Assembly (NCBI RefSeq): GCF_004571195.1
Contig: NZ_CP038271.1
Coordinates: forward strand, 1,168,001-1,232,000
DNA: 64,000 bases
Origin: Legionella geestiana
GTDB taxonomy: Bacteria > Pseudomonadota > Gammaproteobacteria > Legionellales > Legionellaceae
Direction of reading: 5' to 3'
Both the position numbers and the translations under genes were made by a program. The notes beneath the pieces are model-generated. The model did no database searches and was not told the DNA's origin. It saw only the letters and a program-made list of their open reading frames with translations. Positions 41,485 through 49,488 of this stretch are shown piece by piece (the first letter of the stretch is position 1; each line of letters begins with the position of its first letter).

Positions 41485-43539
41485 ATGAAAAAAAAGGAAA
41501 TTCCCTCAAAATCAGATACATCAAACAACTTACTGAAAAAAGTAAGCGAACTTGAATCCCTTTGCTTTCAAATGAAAAGTTTGATTGGAAACTTTCCAGG
41601 AGATGTGTATTGGAAAAATACCGAAGGGGTTTGGATTGGTTTGAATAAAAGATGCGCTGAAAGCCTGTACCGCATGGGATTTATAAAAAACGCCGCTGAA
41701 TCAGAAGTCATTGGTAAAACCGATCATCAGATTTTTAATAAAGAAACGGCTGATGGTTATCAAAAAAATGACATGCTCGTTATAGCGAATAAAACTGAAA
41801 TTACCATTGAAGAAAAGACTCTCCTTCTAACTGGGGAAGAAATAACACTCCTTTCAACAAAAAAACCCTTGTTTGATGAAAACGGGCAAGTCATTGGAAT
41901 AATGGGAAATACTATTGATATTACCTACCTGAAAAAAATTGAATCCGAGCTTCTGGAGGCCAAAAATGCAGCAGATGCCTCCAGCCGCGCCAAAGACGAA
42001 TTCATCCGCAACATGAGCCACGATATCCGCACGCCCCTGAGCGGCATTATAGGCATGTCCTCCATTCTTGAAAAAGAAGCATTGACGGTCGATGAAAAAG
42101 ACCATGCGCACATGATAAACGTCAGCGGCGAGCAGCTCCTGTCTCTGCTGAACAGTGTGCTTGATATCGTGGCAAGCGGGAAGCAGGCCGACCATCACAT
42201 TGAGCGGAGCCCCTTTAACATCAGAGAGCTTCTCGAAGATATTGCGAACCTTGAACGTCCAAGTATTCAGATGAAGAACATTGAACTGCGGCTCATGGTT
42301 TCTGATGACCTTCCTGCTGTTATCGAATCCGATAAAGTAAAAATTCACCGTATTCTTTTGAACCTCATTGGTAACGCCATCAAGTTTACAGAAAATGGGT
42401 TTATCGAAATCGGGGCGCGCATTACGGACACCAAAAGCCAGAGCCCGCGAATGGAATTCTCCATACGTGACAGCGGTATTGGTATTTGCGATGAGGATAA
42501 GGAAAAAATTTTCAAAAAGTTTTTTCGTGGCACGGCTTCTTATCAGGGTGTTTATGCGGGACACGGTGTTGGGCTGCATATTGTTAAACGCTATATTCAG
42601 CTTTTAAAAGGAGAAATACACCTTGAATCGCAACCAGGTGCAGGTACCTGCTTCACGGTCTCTATTCCGGTCAAGGTTATTGAAGCAGCCCCTCTCGCTT
42701 CGTCTCGGCCTAAACCCGAGAAGCGTAATGAAGTCTCTGCAACAGGCTCAACAGTCAACGTTCTGCTTATAGAAGACAATGTAATCGCATTAAAAACTGC
42801 CGAAAATATTTTGCGACAAATGGGAATGACCTTTAAATCTGCATCGACAGGAGCCGACGCCCTTCAGCGCTTCAAAGCAGAACATTTTGATTTGGTACTG
42901 ACTGATATTGGCCTGCCTGATATTCAGGGCACGGATGTAGCCCGCGAAATACGGCATTTCGAGCAGGATAGCGGGAAAGTACCGGTACCTCTGGTGGGTC
43001 TTACTGCGCACTCGCATCCACAAACCCTGAAGGATGCGCTCGATGCCGGCATGAATGAGGTATTAACCAAACCAATCCGCCATGAAACACTTAAGGTGGT
43101 ACTCTGCAGGTACCACCTCGAGAGCAAACCTCGTGGCACCGCTCATAACGAGACGCCTAAAGACCACCATCATCTCTTTGACATGACACAATACCCGCTG
43201 CTCGATGTTGAAGACGGAAAACGCGTACTTGGCAGCGAAGAGGAGCTCGTGAATATGCTGCAGTTTCTACTGGAAAAGTCTCTGCCTGATGATTGCGCGC
43301 GCATGAAAGCGGCGCATGCCTCAAATGACTGGGAAAAAACACAGCGGCTCGCTCATAAAATTAAGGGCGGAGCCGTGTATACAGGCACCATACGCCTGAA
43401 AATGGCCTGCCAGTATCTGGAACAAAGTCAAAAATCAGATCAGCTCAACCTGCTTCAGCCGTTGTATGAGCAGGCACTGCGTGTGGTAGATGAAACCTTC
43501 CATTACGTGGGTAACTGGCTGGAAAAACATCGCAGATAA
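41485..43539 (+). CDS. Hybrid sensor histidine kinase (PAS-HisKA-ATPase-REC-Hpt)
   Basis: About 684 residues, without membrane helices: a short coiled coil, a PAS domain (GDVYWKNTEGVWIGLNKRC to GNTIDITYLKK), phospho-acceptor His179 in NMSHDIRTPLSG, ATPase with NLIGNAIKFT and GHGVGLHIVKRY, a REC domain with Asp474 in LTDIGLPD, and an Hpt domain with His624 in AHKIKGGA. The complete phosphorelay inside one protein resembles ArcB- and LetS-like cytoplasmic sensors. No cognate response regulator is next to it. The ATG at 41485 is preferred over a TTG at 41464. Confidence 0.92.
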   Translation: MKKKEIPSKSDTSNNLLKKVSELESLCFQMKSLIGNFPGDVYWKNTEGVWIGLNKRCAESLYRMGFIKNAAESEVIGKTDHQIFNKETADGYQKNDMLVIANKTEITIEEKTLLLTGEEITLLSTKKPLFDENGQVIGIMGNTIDITYLKKIESELLEAKNAADASSRAKDEFIRNMSHDIRTPLSGIIGMSSILEKEALTVDEKDHAHMINVSGEQLLSLLNSVLDIVASGKQADHHIERSPFNIRELLEDIANLERPSIQMKNIELRLMVSDDLPAVIESDKVKIHRILLNLIGNAIKFTENGFIEIGARITDTKSQSPRMEFSIRDSGIGICDEDKEKIFKKFFRGTASYQGVYAGHGVGLHIVKRYIQLLKGEIHLESQPGAGTCFTVSIPVKVIEAAPLASSRPKPEKRNEVSATGSTVNVLLIEDNVIALKTAENILRQMGMTFKSASTGADALQRFKAEHFDLVLTDIGLPDIQGTDVAREIRHFEQDSGKVPVPLVGLTAHSHPQTLKDALDAGMNEVLTKPIRHETLKVVLCRYHLESKPRGTAHNETPKDHHHLFDMTQYPLLDVEDGKRVLGSEEELVNMLQFLLEKSLPDDCARMKAAHASNDWEKTQRLAHKIKGGAVYTGTIRLKMACQYLEQSQKSDQLNLLQPLYEQALRVVDETFHYVGNWLEKHRR

Positions 43540-43637
43540 CTGAGCCAGTGTAGTGCAAATCTGGGTATGTCGGTTAACTCTTAATGTCAGCAGACAAAAT
43601 AACAGGGGCTGGCATGACAAAGGCCGTATCTGATTTT

Positions 43638-44195
43638 CTATATTATCTGATTATTCATCAACTTATAATTCTTTAATAACTTAGATATTTTTTGTGTGGC
43701 TATTTGTTTTTCCCGTGCTCGTCCAGATCGAATTGCATCTATAAGTGTTAAAAGATCATAAAATAAAGGGTCGGGATGTTTCATCACTGATTCAGGAACA
43801 GATGGATAAAGAGGCTTCAAGGCTACCCCTCGCTCATTGCCTTCGCCATGAGGCCATACGGGTATGGGGTCACTTCCTGCAATAATTTGCTCATTCAAGC
43901 TTGGAGCAGCGTAACTTGTTGGAATACCCCGAACAATCTCGCCTAATTTAGCAGGAAAAATATATTTAAGTCCGTGCATAAAAAACTCTTCGCATGCTTG
44001 TATGATTGGCTGTGGTTTATTGGGTGGATGGTAGGGAGTAATTAAACCTGCGATAACCAGCCTTTTAAAAGCATTGTTAATTTGAGAAGGACTAAGACAC
44101 AACTCAAACGCAATACTGTTTTGGGACCAGTTTTTATCCACTTGATAAGCTAAAAGCTTAGCCAGAACTACTATGTCTTGGGATTTAATTGTCAT
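43638..44195 (-). CDS. Winged-helix regulator, orphan paralogue of the gene at 46289
   Basis: 185 residues. N-terminal winged helix (SQNSIAFELCLSPSQINNAFKRLV), then a region shared almost residue for residue with the 46289 protein: AAPSLNEQIIAGSDPIPVWP and GNERGVALKPLYPSVPE, and a C-terminal HPDPLFYDLLTLIDAIRSGRAREK. In the other copy it is coupled to a nucleotidyltransferase; here no partner is present, so this looks like a remnant of a second copy of that module. It sits left of the ssrA-derived repeat at 44393, AT-rich. Confidence 0.7.
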   Translation of the reverse strand: MTIKSQDIVVLAKLLAYQVDKNWSQNSIAFELCLSPSQINNAFKRLVIAGLITPYHPPNKPQPIIQACEEFFMHGLKYIFPAKLGEIVRGIPTSYAAPSLNEQIIAGSDPIPVWPHGEGNERGVALKPLYPSVPESVMKHPDPLFYDLLTLIDAIRSGRAREKQIATQKISKLLKNYKLMNNQII

Positions 44196-44210
44196 CAGAG
44201 CAATCCGGTT

Positions 44211-44241
44211 ATTCCGTATTCTAGAATTTAGAATATGGAAT
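44211..44241. promoter_or_regulatory. Inverted repeat upstream of the orphan winged-helix gene
   Basis: Arms ATTCCGTATTCTA and TAGAATATGGAAT pair with one mismatch around GAATT, 16 bases before the start codon. Probably an autoregulatory operator. Confidence 0.5.
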
Positions 44242-44392
44242 GGCTTTAGTCAAGTTTCTCTACCTTGCTCCAAGGGGGAAATATTCACTTAATAGGCGCT
44301 GTGTCTTGTAATACACCCTTCGCAACCTATTAGAACCGCCTATTTATCGTTTTCTTTCAAGATGTTACGGTATATTTCTAGTGGAAAAATTC

Positions 44393-44409
44393 AATTGGTG
44401 GAGGCGGCG
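44393..44409. repeat. ssrA 3'-end direct repeat (distal att-like site 1)
   Basis: AATTGGTGGAGGCGGCG is identical over 17 bases to the 3' end of ssrA plus four flanking bases at 51131-51147. Such duplications are left by integrases that insert at tmRNA 3' ends. 62 bases further in is a tandem pair ATACCCCC (44471, 44484; 13-base period) that looks like integrase arm-type sites. Confidence 0.75.
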
Positions 44410-44524
44410 ACTATTTAATTAACATTACAATTATTTGATATATAATGCATTTATTTTTTTAAATTTAAATATACCCCCCATTTATACCCCCTGAAACATC
44501 TTCTATCTCTAATTTATTATTACA

Positions 44525-44676
44525 ATATGTCGATATAATATTAAATTATCGACATATTGTGCATATATGTCTATATCATCGACACACCCCAATAACATGT
44601 CGACAAAAAACAAAAATATCGACATATTTTGTTGACATGTCTACCGTATCGACATATCCTTAAAATATGTCGATAT
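44525..44676. repeat. Array of eight ATATGTCGATAT-type sites before the Fic gene
   Basis: Copies, some inverted and some degenerate, at 44525, 44547, 44565, 44595, 44616, 44632, 44647 and 44665, spaced about 15-30 bases and running right up to the Fic start. The unit reads ATATGTCGATAT on one strand and ATATCGACATAT on the other. It is probably the operator array for the winged-helix domain of the Fic protein; an iteron-type replication origin is the alternative. Confidence 0.7.
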
Positions 44677-44696
44677 AATTGAAAAATTTAAACATT

Positions 44697-45824
44697 ATGA
44701 AAATTGATGTAACTAAAGCATACAATGAATTGCCTGCCCTGCCTCCTGAACAGGATATAGAAACTAAAAAAATACTGAAAGTGTGCATTGAAGCGCGTGC
44801 GTCACTGGCAGAACTGAGAAAATCGGCAGAAATGCTACCAAACCAAAGCGTTTTAATAAACTCTTTGCCTTTGTTAGAAGCCCAGGCAAGTTCAGAGATT
44901 GAAAATATAGTGACAACGACAGATAAGCTATTTCAATATGCCAATAGCAGTTCCGAAGCTAATATAGATTCAGCTACAAAAGAGGCTTTACGTTATAGAA
45001 CTGCGTTGAGAGAAGGCTTTGAATCTATTAAATATCGACCATTAAATACGGTATTGGCAGAGAAGTTATGTTCAACCTTGCATGGCATTGAAATGACCGT
45101 AAGAAAAGCCTCAGGAACTGCTCTCTATAATCAAACAACTGGAGAAATCATTTACACTCCTCCTGAAGGCGAGATGCTTTTAAGGAAAAAACTTCACAAT
45201 TGGGAAGTGTTTTTACATGATAAGAATGATATTGACCCATTAATAAAAATGGCTATAGGACATTACCAATTTGAAGCTATTCACCCATTTACAGATGGGA
45301 ATGGTCGAACGGGGAGAATTTTAAATATATTGTATTTAATCGAGCAGGAACTATTAACGATACCGATTCTTTATTTGAGCCGTTATATCATCAGACATAA
45401 GAAAGAATATTACCAATATCTCTTGAACGTAACTTTAAACAGCGACTGGGAATCTTGGATTATTTTTATGTTAAATGCAGTTGCAAATACATCGCAATGG
45501 ACTTGCAATAAGATTACGAGCATTGTTGGTTTAATGGAAGAAACCATAGACTATGTAAAAACCAAACAACCTAAAATATATTCCAGGGAATTAGTAGAAC
45601 TCCTTTTTACACAACCTTATTGTAGAATTTCTAATGTGGTAGATGCGGGGATAGTAAAGAGACAAACTGCTGCCGAATACCTGCAGAAACTGGTCAGCGA
45701 GGGGGTTTTGAAAGAAATAGAAGCTGGAAGAGAAAAAATATATATCAATACAAGATTGATGCAAATCTTATTTAGCGAGACTGATTCAGATATCAAATTT
45801 GTGGCAACTGGGGAAAAGCAATGA
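44697..45824 (+). CDS. Fic-family AMP-transferase with C-terminal winged helix
   Basis: 375 residues. The Fic motif HPFTDGNGRTGR (His196) is complete. An N-terminal SSEIEN at about residue 65 matches the [ST]xxxE[GN] inhibitory motif, making this a class II, self-inhibited Fic enzyme that AMPylates or otherwise modifies proteins. The last 90 residues form a winged helix (CRISNVVDAGIVKRQTAAEY), so it probably binds its own promoter, where eight repeats lie. The ATG at 44697 is used; a TTG six codons earlier is possible. The gene fills the first ssrA-bounded cassette and is AT-rich. Confidence 0.9.
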   Translation: MKIDVTKAYNELPALPPEQDIETKKILKVCIEARASLAELRKSAEMLPNQSVLINSLPLLEAQASSEIENIVTTTDKLFQYANSSSEANIDSATKEALRYRTALREGFESIKYRPLNTVLAEKLCSTLHGIEMTVRKASGTALYNQTTGEIIYTPPEGEMLLRKKLHNWEVFLHDKNDIDPLIKMAIGHYQFEAIHPFTDGNGRTGRILNILYLIEQELLTIPILYLSRYIIRHKKEYYQYLLNVTLNSDWESWIIFMLNAVANTSQWTCNKITSIVGLMEETIDYVKTKQPKIYSRELVELLFTQPYCRISNVVDAGIVKRQTAAEYLQKLVSEGVLKEIEAGREKIYINTRLMQILFSETDSDIKFVATGEKQ

Positions 45825-45849
45825 TTTTTTGTTGGCAGCTTAACTCTAT

Positions 45850-46005
45850 CTATGGAAAGAAGATTCAGTTCGTACGCGGCGATTAAGAAAGTCCAACGGT
45901 ATTACTGAAGGCTTTCATAGAAAGATGAATCTGATTCAACGTAGAGCTTATGACTTTCGTAATTTTGAAAAACACAGGGCTCACCTTAGGGTGCCATGTT
46001 GTTAA
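45850..46005 (+). pseudogene. ISL3-family transposase C-terminal remnant
   Basis: A short frame reads SNGITEGFHRKMNLIQRRAY and DFRNFEKHRAHLRV before its stop, the C-terminal end typical of ISL3-type transposases. The rest of the gene and any terminal repeats are gone. It is a scar of an insertion at the end of the Fic cassette. Confidence 0.65.
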
Positions 46006-46076
46006 CCGCGAGTGCCCCCGTAATTGGGAAAGGCCAAGTTTTTCATGGTCTTTGGTGGTCGGTTATGGTGTTAAGT

Positions 46077-46091
46077 ATTGGTGGGGCGGCG
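46077..46091. repeat. ssrA 3'-end direct repeat (distal att-like site 2)
   Basis: ATTGGTGGGGCGGCG, one base shorter than the ssrA version. As at 44393, a tandem pair (AAGCCCCC at 46154 and 46166, 12-base period) follows about 63 bases inside the next cassette. Confidence 0.6.
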
Positions 46092-46227
46092 TCCATAACA
46101 TTGGTTATGTAATTGATTGATAATAAATAATTATCTCAATGTGGTTTTTGAAAAAGCCCCCAAATAAGCCCCCATTTATTAAGTGTTACCCTTGGAATTG
46201 AACCGAGTCCCGCCAATTACTGTTCTT

Positions 46228-46241
46228 CTGTTCGCGAACAG
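46228..46241. promoter_or_regulatory. Perfect palindrome before the winged-helix/NTase module
   Basis: CTGTTCGCGAACAG lies 14 bases upstream of a TATACT -10 (46255-46260), a likely autoregulatory operator for the winged-helix gene at 46289. Confidence 0.55.
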
Positions 46242-46288
46242 CGAACGCATATGATATACTTTATTTATGTCATTTAGAGAATAATACC

Positions 46289-46816
46289 ATGTTAAAGTCA
46301 CAGGATTGTGTTGTATTAATAAAACTATTGGCAAATATCGGTAGTGACCTATCTCAGCGACAACTATCTGCTGCATTAGGTATTAGCTTAGCTGAGGTTA
46401 ATGCAGGAATAAAGCGACTAGAAGAAGCGGGGTTATTGAGGAAAGACAAACAAGGAAAACTTTTCCCTAATGTTCATGCAGCAGAAGAGTTTTTAATACA
46501 CTCAATCAAATTTCTCTTTCCAGTAAAATTGGGTGAATATACTCGAGGTACTCCCGCAGCAATTGCCGCCCCCCTTTTTCGCGATAAAATCGCCTTAGGC
46601 AATGACCCTATTCCCGTTTGGCCTGATGCGATGGGAGAGGAGCGAGGTGTTGCGTTATTACCTATTCACCCTAATTTATCAAAAACGTTACGAGCAAACC
46701 CTGACTCTGCTTTTCATGAATTACTTGTTTTAATTGATGTCATGCGCTCCGGACGCCCACGTGAGCGAAACCTTGCAGCAGCACTTTTGAAGGAAAAATT
46801 AAATCGTGCTGGATAA
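46289..46816 (+). CDS. Winged-helix regulator/antitoxin-like protein of an NTase module
   Basis: 175 residues. N-terminal winged helix (SQRQLSAALGISLAEVNAGI), a middle region with NDPIPVWPDAMGEERGVALL, and a helical tail with LLVLIDVMRSGRPRERNLAA. It is a clear paralogue of the 43638 protein. The gene overlaps the nucleotidyltransferase by 11 bases, a sign of a two-gene toxin-antitoxin or defence module in which this partner represses transcription. It differs from the classical AbiEi antitoxin, being shorter. Function is inferred from context. Confidence 0.78.
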   Translation: MLKSQDCVVLIKLLANIGSDLSQRQLSAALGISLAEVNAGIKRLEEAGLLRKDKQGKLFPNVHAAEEFLIHSIKFLFPVKLGEYTRGTPAAIAAPLFRDKIALGNDPIPVWPDAMGEERGVALLPIHPNLSKTLRANPDSAFHELLVLIDVMRSGRPRERNLAAALLKEKLNRAG

Positions 46817-47513
46817 TAAAGTGAAATTGGCAAATCTAAGAATGTTAGAATTTGTCGCAACAAAATTAGGTGATATTCGAAACGATGTTGTTTTCCTTGG
46901 AGGATGTACCACTGGGTTATTCCTCTCAGATCCTCTAGTACCAGATGTACGCTATACGCTTGACGTCGATTGTATCGTGGATGTTATTTCCAGGAATCAA
47001 TATTACCAGTTAGAGAAAAAACTTAACAAACAAGGCTTCAAGAAATCCATAACGGAAGATGTCATTTGTCGTTGGTTTTATGATGATGTCATTCTTGATG
47101 TAATGCCTACTGATGAAACAATTTTAGGGTTTGGAAATCGTTGGTATAAACAAGCAATTGAGTTCTCAAACCTCTATTCATTGACTGACAATCTTGAAAT
47201 TCGAGTTGTTACAGCCCCTTATTTTTTAGCAACCAAATTTGAAGCCTTTAAAACAAGAGGCAAAATGGATTTTTACGCCAGCCATGATTTTGAGGATATT
47301 GTATCAGTGCTGGATGGGCGTATTGAAATAGTAGATGAAATTAAAAGCGCTGATTCAACCCTACAAGATTATTTGATTAAATCACTACAAGAGATCATGA
47401 CTTCCCCATCATTTAAAGGCGCCATTCCTGGTCATTTTTCTCAATACGGCGGTCTAGCTAATGATCGGATTGAACTACTCGAGCACAAATTAACTTCTAT
47501 ACAGAGTACATAA
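46806..47513 (+). CDS. Nucleotidyltransferase (AbiEii/MNT-like toxin candidate)
   Basis: 235 residues starting at GTG. The NTase signature FLGGCTTGLFL followed by YTLDVDCIVDV supplies the Gly-Gly and the Asp-x-Asp metal pair; DVILDVMP gives the third carboxylate. The C-terminal half is helical (APYFLATKFEAFKTRGKMDF, as in AbiEii and related proteins that transfer nucleotides to tRNA). Together with the upstream winged-helix protein and a downstream metallophosphoesterase start, this forms a defence-type operon. The start overlaps the previous gene, so the two are co-translated. Confidence 0.82.
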   Translation: MLDNKVKLANLRMLEFVATKLGDIRNDVVFLGGCTTGLFLSDPLVPDVRYTLDVDCIVDVISRNQYYQLEKKLNKQGFKKSITEDVICRWFYDDVILDVMPTDETILGFGNRWYKQAIEFSNLYSLTDNLEIRVVTAPYFLATKFEAFKTRGKMDFYASHDFEDIVSVLDGRIEIVDEIKSADSTLQDYLIKSLQEIMTSPSFKGAIPGHFSQYGGLANDRIELLEHKLTSIQST

Positions 47514-47514
47514 C

Positions 47515-47622
47515 ATGAAACTGGCATGGTTAACCGATGTTCATTTAAATTTCCTTGATGCAGATGAACGCAAAAAATTTTACCAAGAAATTATTAACAC
47601 CGGATGCGCAGTGTATTACTAA
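47515..47622 (+). pseudogene. Truncated metallophosphoesterase, third gene of the module
   Basis: 35 codons: MKLAWLTDVHLNFLDADE, the Asp-x-His start of calcineurin-like phosphoesterases, then an early stop. One base after the NTase stop. The gene was cut when the cassette border or neighbouring element was formed; the rest is missing. In the intact ancestor the module had three genes. Confidence 0.75.
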
Positions 47623-47704
47623 GCTTACGTTGCGCAAATAAACTCTTGGGGAACCCGCGAAACGACGGGCAATGATAAAAACACGAAATAATCAATAAAT
47701 TATA

Positions 47705-47720
47705 TGGTTGAGGCGGCGGG
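47705..47720. repeat. ssrA 3'-end direct repeat (distal att-like site 3)
   Basis: TGGTTGAGGCGGCGGG differs from the ssrA end by one base. The IS256-family left end begins directly at its right border, so the element inserted at this site. Confidence 0.55.
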
Positions 47721-49118
47721 GGTTAAGTCCATAAAATGCTGTAAATTCGGAGAGACGCAGAGGTAGAGGCGTCAACGCCAGGATTCGGTACTATTGAGTT
47801 GTCTAAAAACAATAAAAACCGAGGAGGCTGGCAATGACGGACTACAATATTACCGTTGGAGAGGAATTGATACCAGAACTTTTGACAAGCCAGGGTGGTT
47901 TGGCAAAGCTGGTTGAGAGCGTTTTGAACCAGATACTGGAAGCTCAGGCGACAGAAACCCTTGTAGCCGGGCGGTATGAGCGAAACGAAGAACGAGCCGG
48001 TTATCGGAATGGCTACCGGGCACGCCAGCTGTATACACGGGTTGGTCCGGTTACGTTGCAGGTACCGCAAACACGTGATGGCTCATTTTCGACGGATATT
48101 TTCAAGCGTTACCAGCGCAGTGAACAGGCCTTTGTTCTGGCGTTGCTGGAAATGGTAGTCAACGGGGTTTCTACGCGGAAGGTCACGCATATCACGGAAG
48201 AGCTTTGCGGGGTAAGCGTCTCAAAATCGACAGTGAGCCAGCTGTGTGTGAGCCTTGATGCGAGGATACGCGCCTTTAACGAACGGCGCCTCGATGGGGT
48301 TAACTATCGCTTTGTGATTGTGGATGCGATGTTTATTAAAAGCCGTGATGGCGACCGCGTGGTTTCCCGGGCAGCCCTGTCGATATCGGGTATCCGCGAA
48401 GACGGTTACCGTGAGGTTTTGGGGCTGAAAATAGGTGATACCGAAAGCTTTGCTACCTGGGATGAAACCCTGCGTTGGCTGAAAGAGCGGGGATTAAAGG
48501 GCGTGATTTACGTAATTTCCAACCAGCATGCCGGTCTTGTGGAGGCCATACGCAAGCATTTTCAGGGCGCGACATGGCAACGCTGTCAGGTGCATTTAAT
48601 GCGCAATATACTTGGTCATTGTTCGCTGCGCTATCGCAAGGAAGTCGCTGAACAGGTCAAGCTCATCCTGCAGGCGCCTGATATGCAGGAGGCGCGGCGC
48701 AGATTGAATGAATTTGTTGAGGTCTTTGGGTCAAAAGTGCCCAAAGCCGTAGCATGCCTTGAGGAGGCTTTTGAGGATGCCATGGCCATCATGGCCATTC
48801 CCGCCAAATACCGTAAACGCTTCCGCACCACCAATATGCAGGAGCGCTTGAACGAAGAGCTCAGGAGACGTGAAAGAGTCATCAGAATCTTTCCCAACGA
48901 TGACTCCGCGCACCGCCTGCTCGGTGCGATGCTCGCTGAAATCAATGAGCAATGGCAGGCAAGAAGATACCTCGATATGGATGAATTTAATGAGTGGTGG
49001 GAGGGGCAACAGCAGAATACATCCAATGTATTGGAGCTAAACAAAAAGGTTAATTAATAACAAGGCTCAATGGAGCGAATCAATGGCAATTTACAGCAAA
49101 TTTTGGACTTGACCTCCC
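47718..49118 (+). mobile_element. IS256-family insertion sequence
   Basis: Terminal repeats of about 30 bases: left GGTTAAGTCC...GCTGTAAATT and right, reverse-complemented, GGTCAAGTCC...GCTGTAAATT, with a few mismatches. One intact transposase inside. No matching target duplication was found at the two flanks, so one end may have been rearranged. Confidence 0.8.
47834..49057 (+). CDS. IS256-family transposase
   Basis: 407 residues, full length for the family. DDE residues are expected in the VIVDAMFIKSRDG segment, in the middle (VYVISNQHAGLVEAIR) and in the NMQERLNEELRRRERV C-terminal segment, all recognisable. GAGGAGG before the ATG. The frame is intact, so the element may be active. GC is higher than in the surrounding island, a sign of separate arrival. 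Confidence 0.92.
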   Translation: MTDYNITVGEELIPELLTSQGGLAKLVESVLNQILEAQATETLVAGRYERNEERAGYRNGYRARQLYTRVGPVTLQVPQTRDGSFSTDIFKRYQRSEQAFVLALLEMVVNGVSTRKVTHITEELCGVSVSKSTVSQLCVSLDARIRAFNERRLDGVNYRFVIVDAMFIKSRDGDRVVSRAALSISGIREDGYREVLGLKIGDTESFATWDETLRWLKERGLKGVIYVISNQHAGLVEAIRKHFQGATWQRCQVHLMRNILGHCSLRYRKEVAEQVKLILQAPDMQEARRRLNEFVEVFGSKVPKAVACLEEAFEDAMAIMAIPAKYRKRFRTTNMQERLNEELRRRERVIRIFPNDDSAHRLLGAMLAEINEQWQARRYLDMDEFNEWWEGQQQNTSNVLELNKKVN

Positions 49119-49184
49119 AGATAGTTCCTCACAATCAGGATATCGTCCTGTTCATGATTGGGGTGGTCATTTAGATCCAAGAAG

Positions 49185-49479
49185 TTAGTCCCACAGTTTT
49201 ATTGGCTCGCCTAGCTTAAATTGTTTTTTATCAATTAAAGTAAATAATTCAGCGAGTGATTCTTGGGTCTTTTTAATAAATGACATATAAGTTTCAAGCA
49301 TTATCAAATATTCAGGAATGTTGGTCATTAAGAAGCCCATTAACTCCTCGGTAATATTTTCTTCCTTATCAATGCTCCTTTTCATATCGCCATACTTCTG
49401 GAACACGGAAAGCATTTCTGTATATTTTTTATTGGCTATATAACAACTTTGAAAAATGGCTGGGTTAATTTGATAGTCA
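49185..49479 (-). pseudogene. 3' part of the gene split by the IS4-family element
   Basis: The frame continues from the part upstream of the IS: removing the element and one duplication copy joins ...SNRF to PDYQINPAIFQ in frame, giving one protein of about 225 residues. This half has no recognisable domain; it is helical and contains Trp near its end. An ATG at 49511 inside the IS end could restart it, but that would be artefactual. Confidence 0.75.
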
Positions 49480-49488
49480 GGAAAACGA

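Noticed and set aside
44525..44676. CRISPR array
   Set aside because: Units are short, in both orientations, irregularly spaced, partly degenerate, and no cas gene is present.
46186..46220. A T-arm-like GGTTCAATTCC on the minus strand
   Set aside because: The neighbouring bases do not close a T-stem, acceptor stem or other arms, so it is not a tRNA; at most a fragment of a former attachment site.
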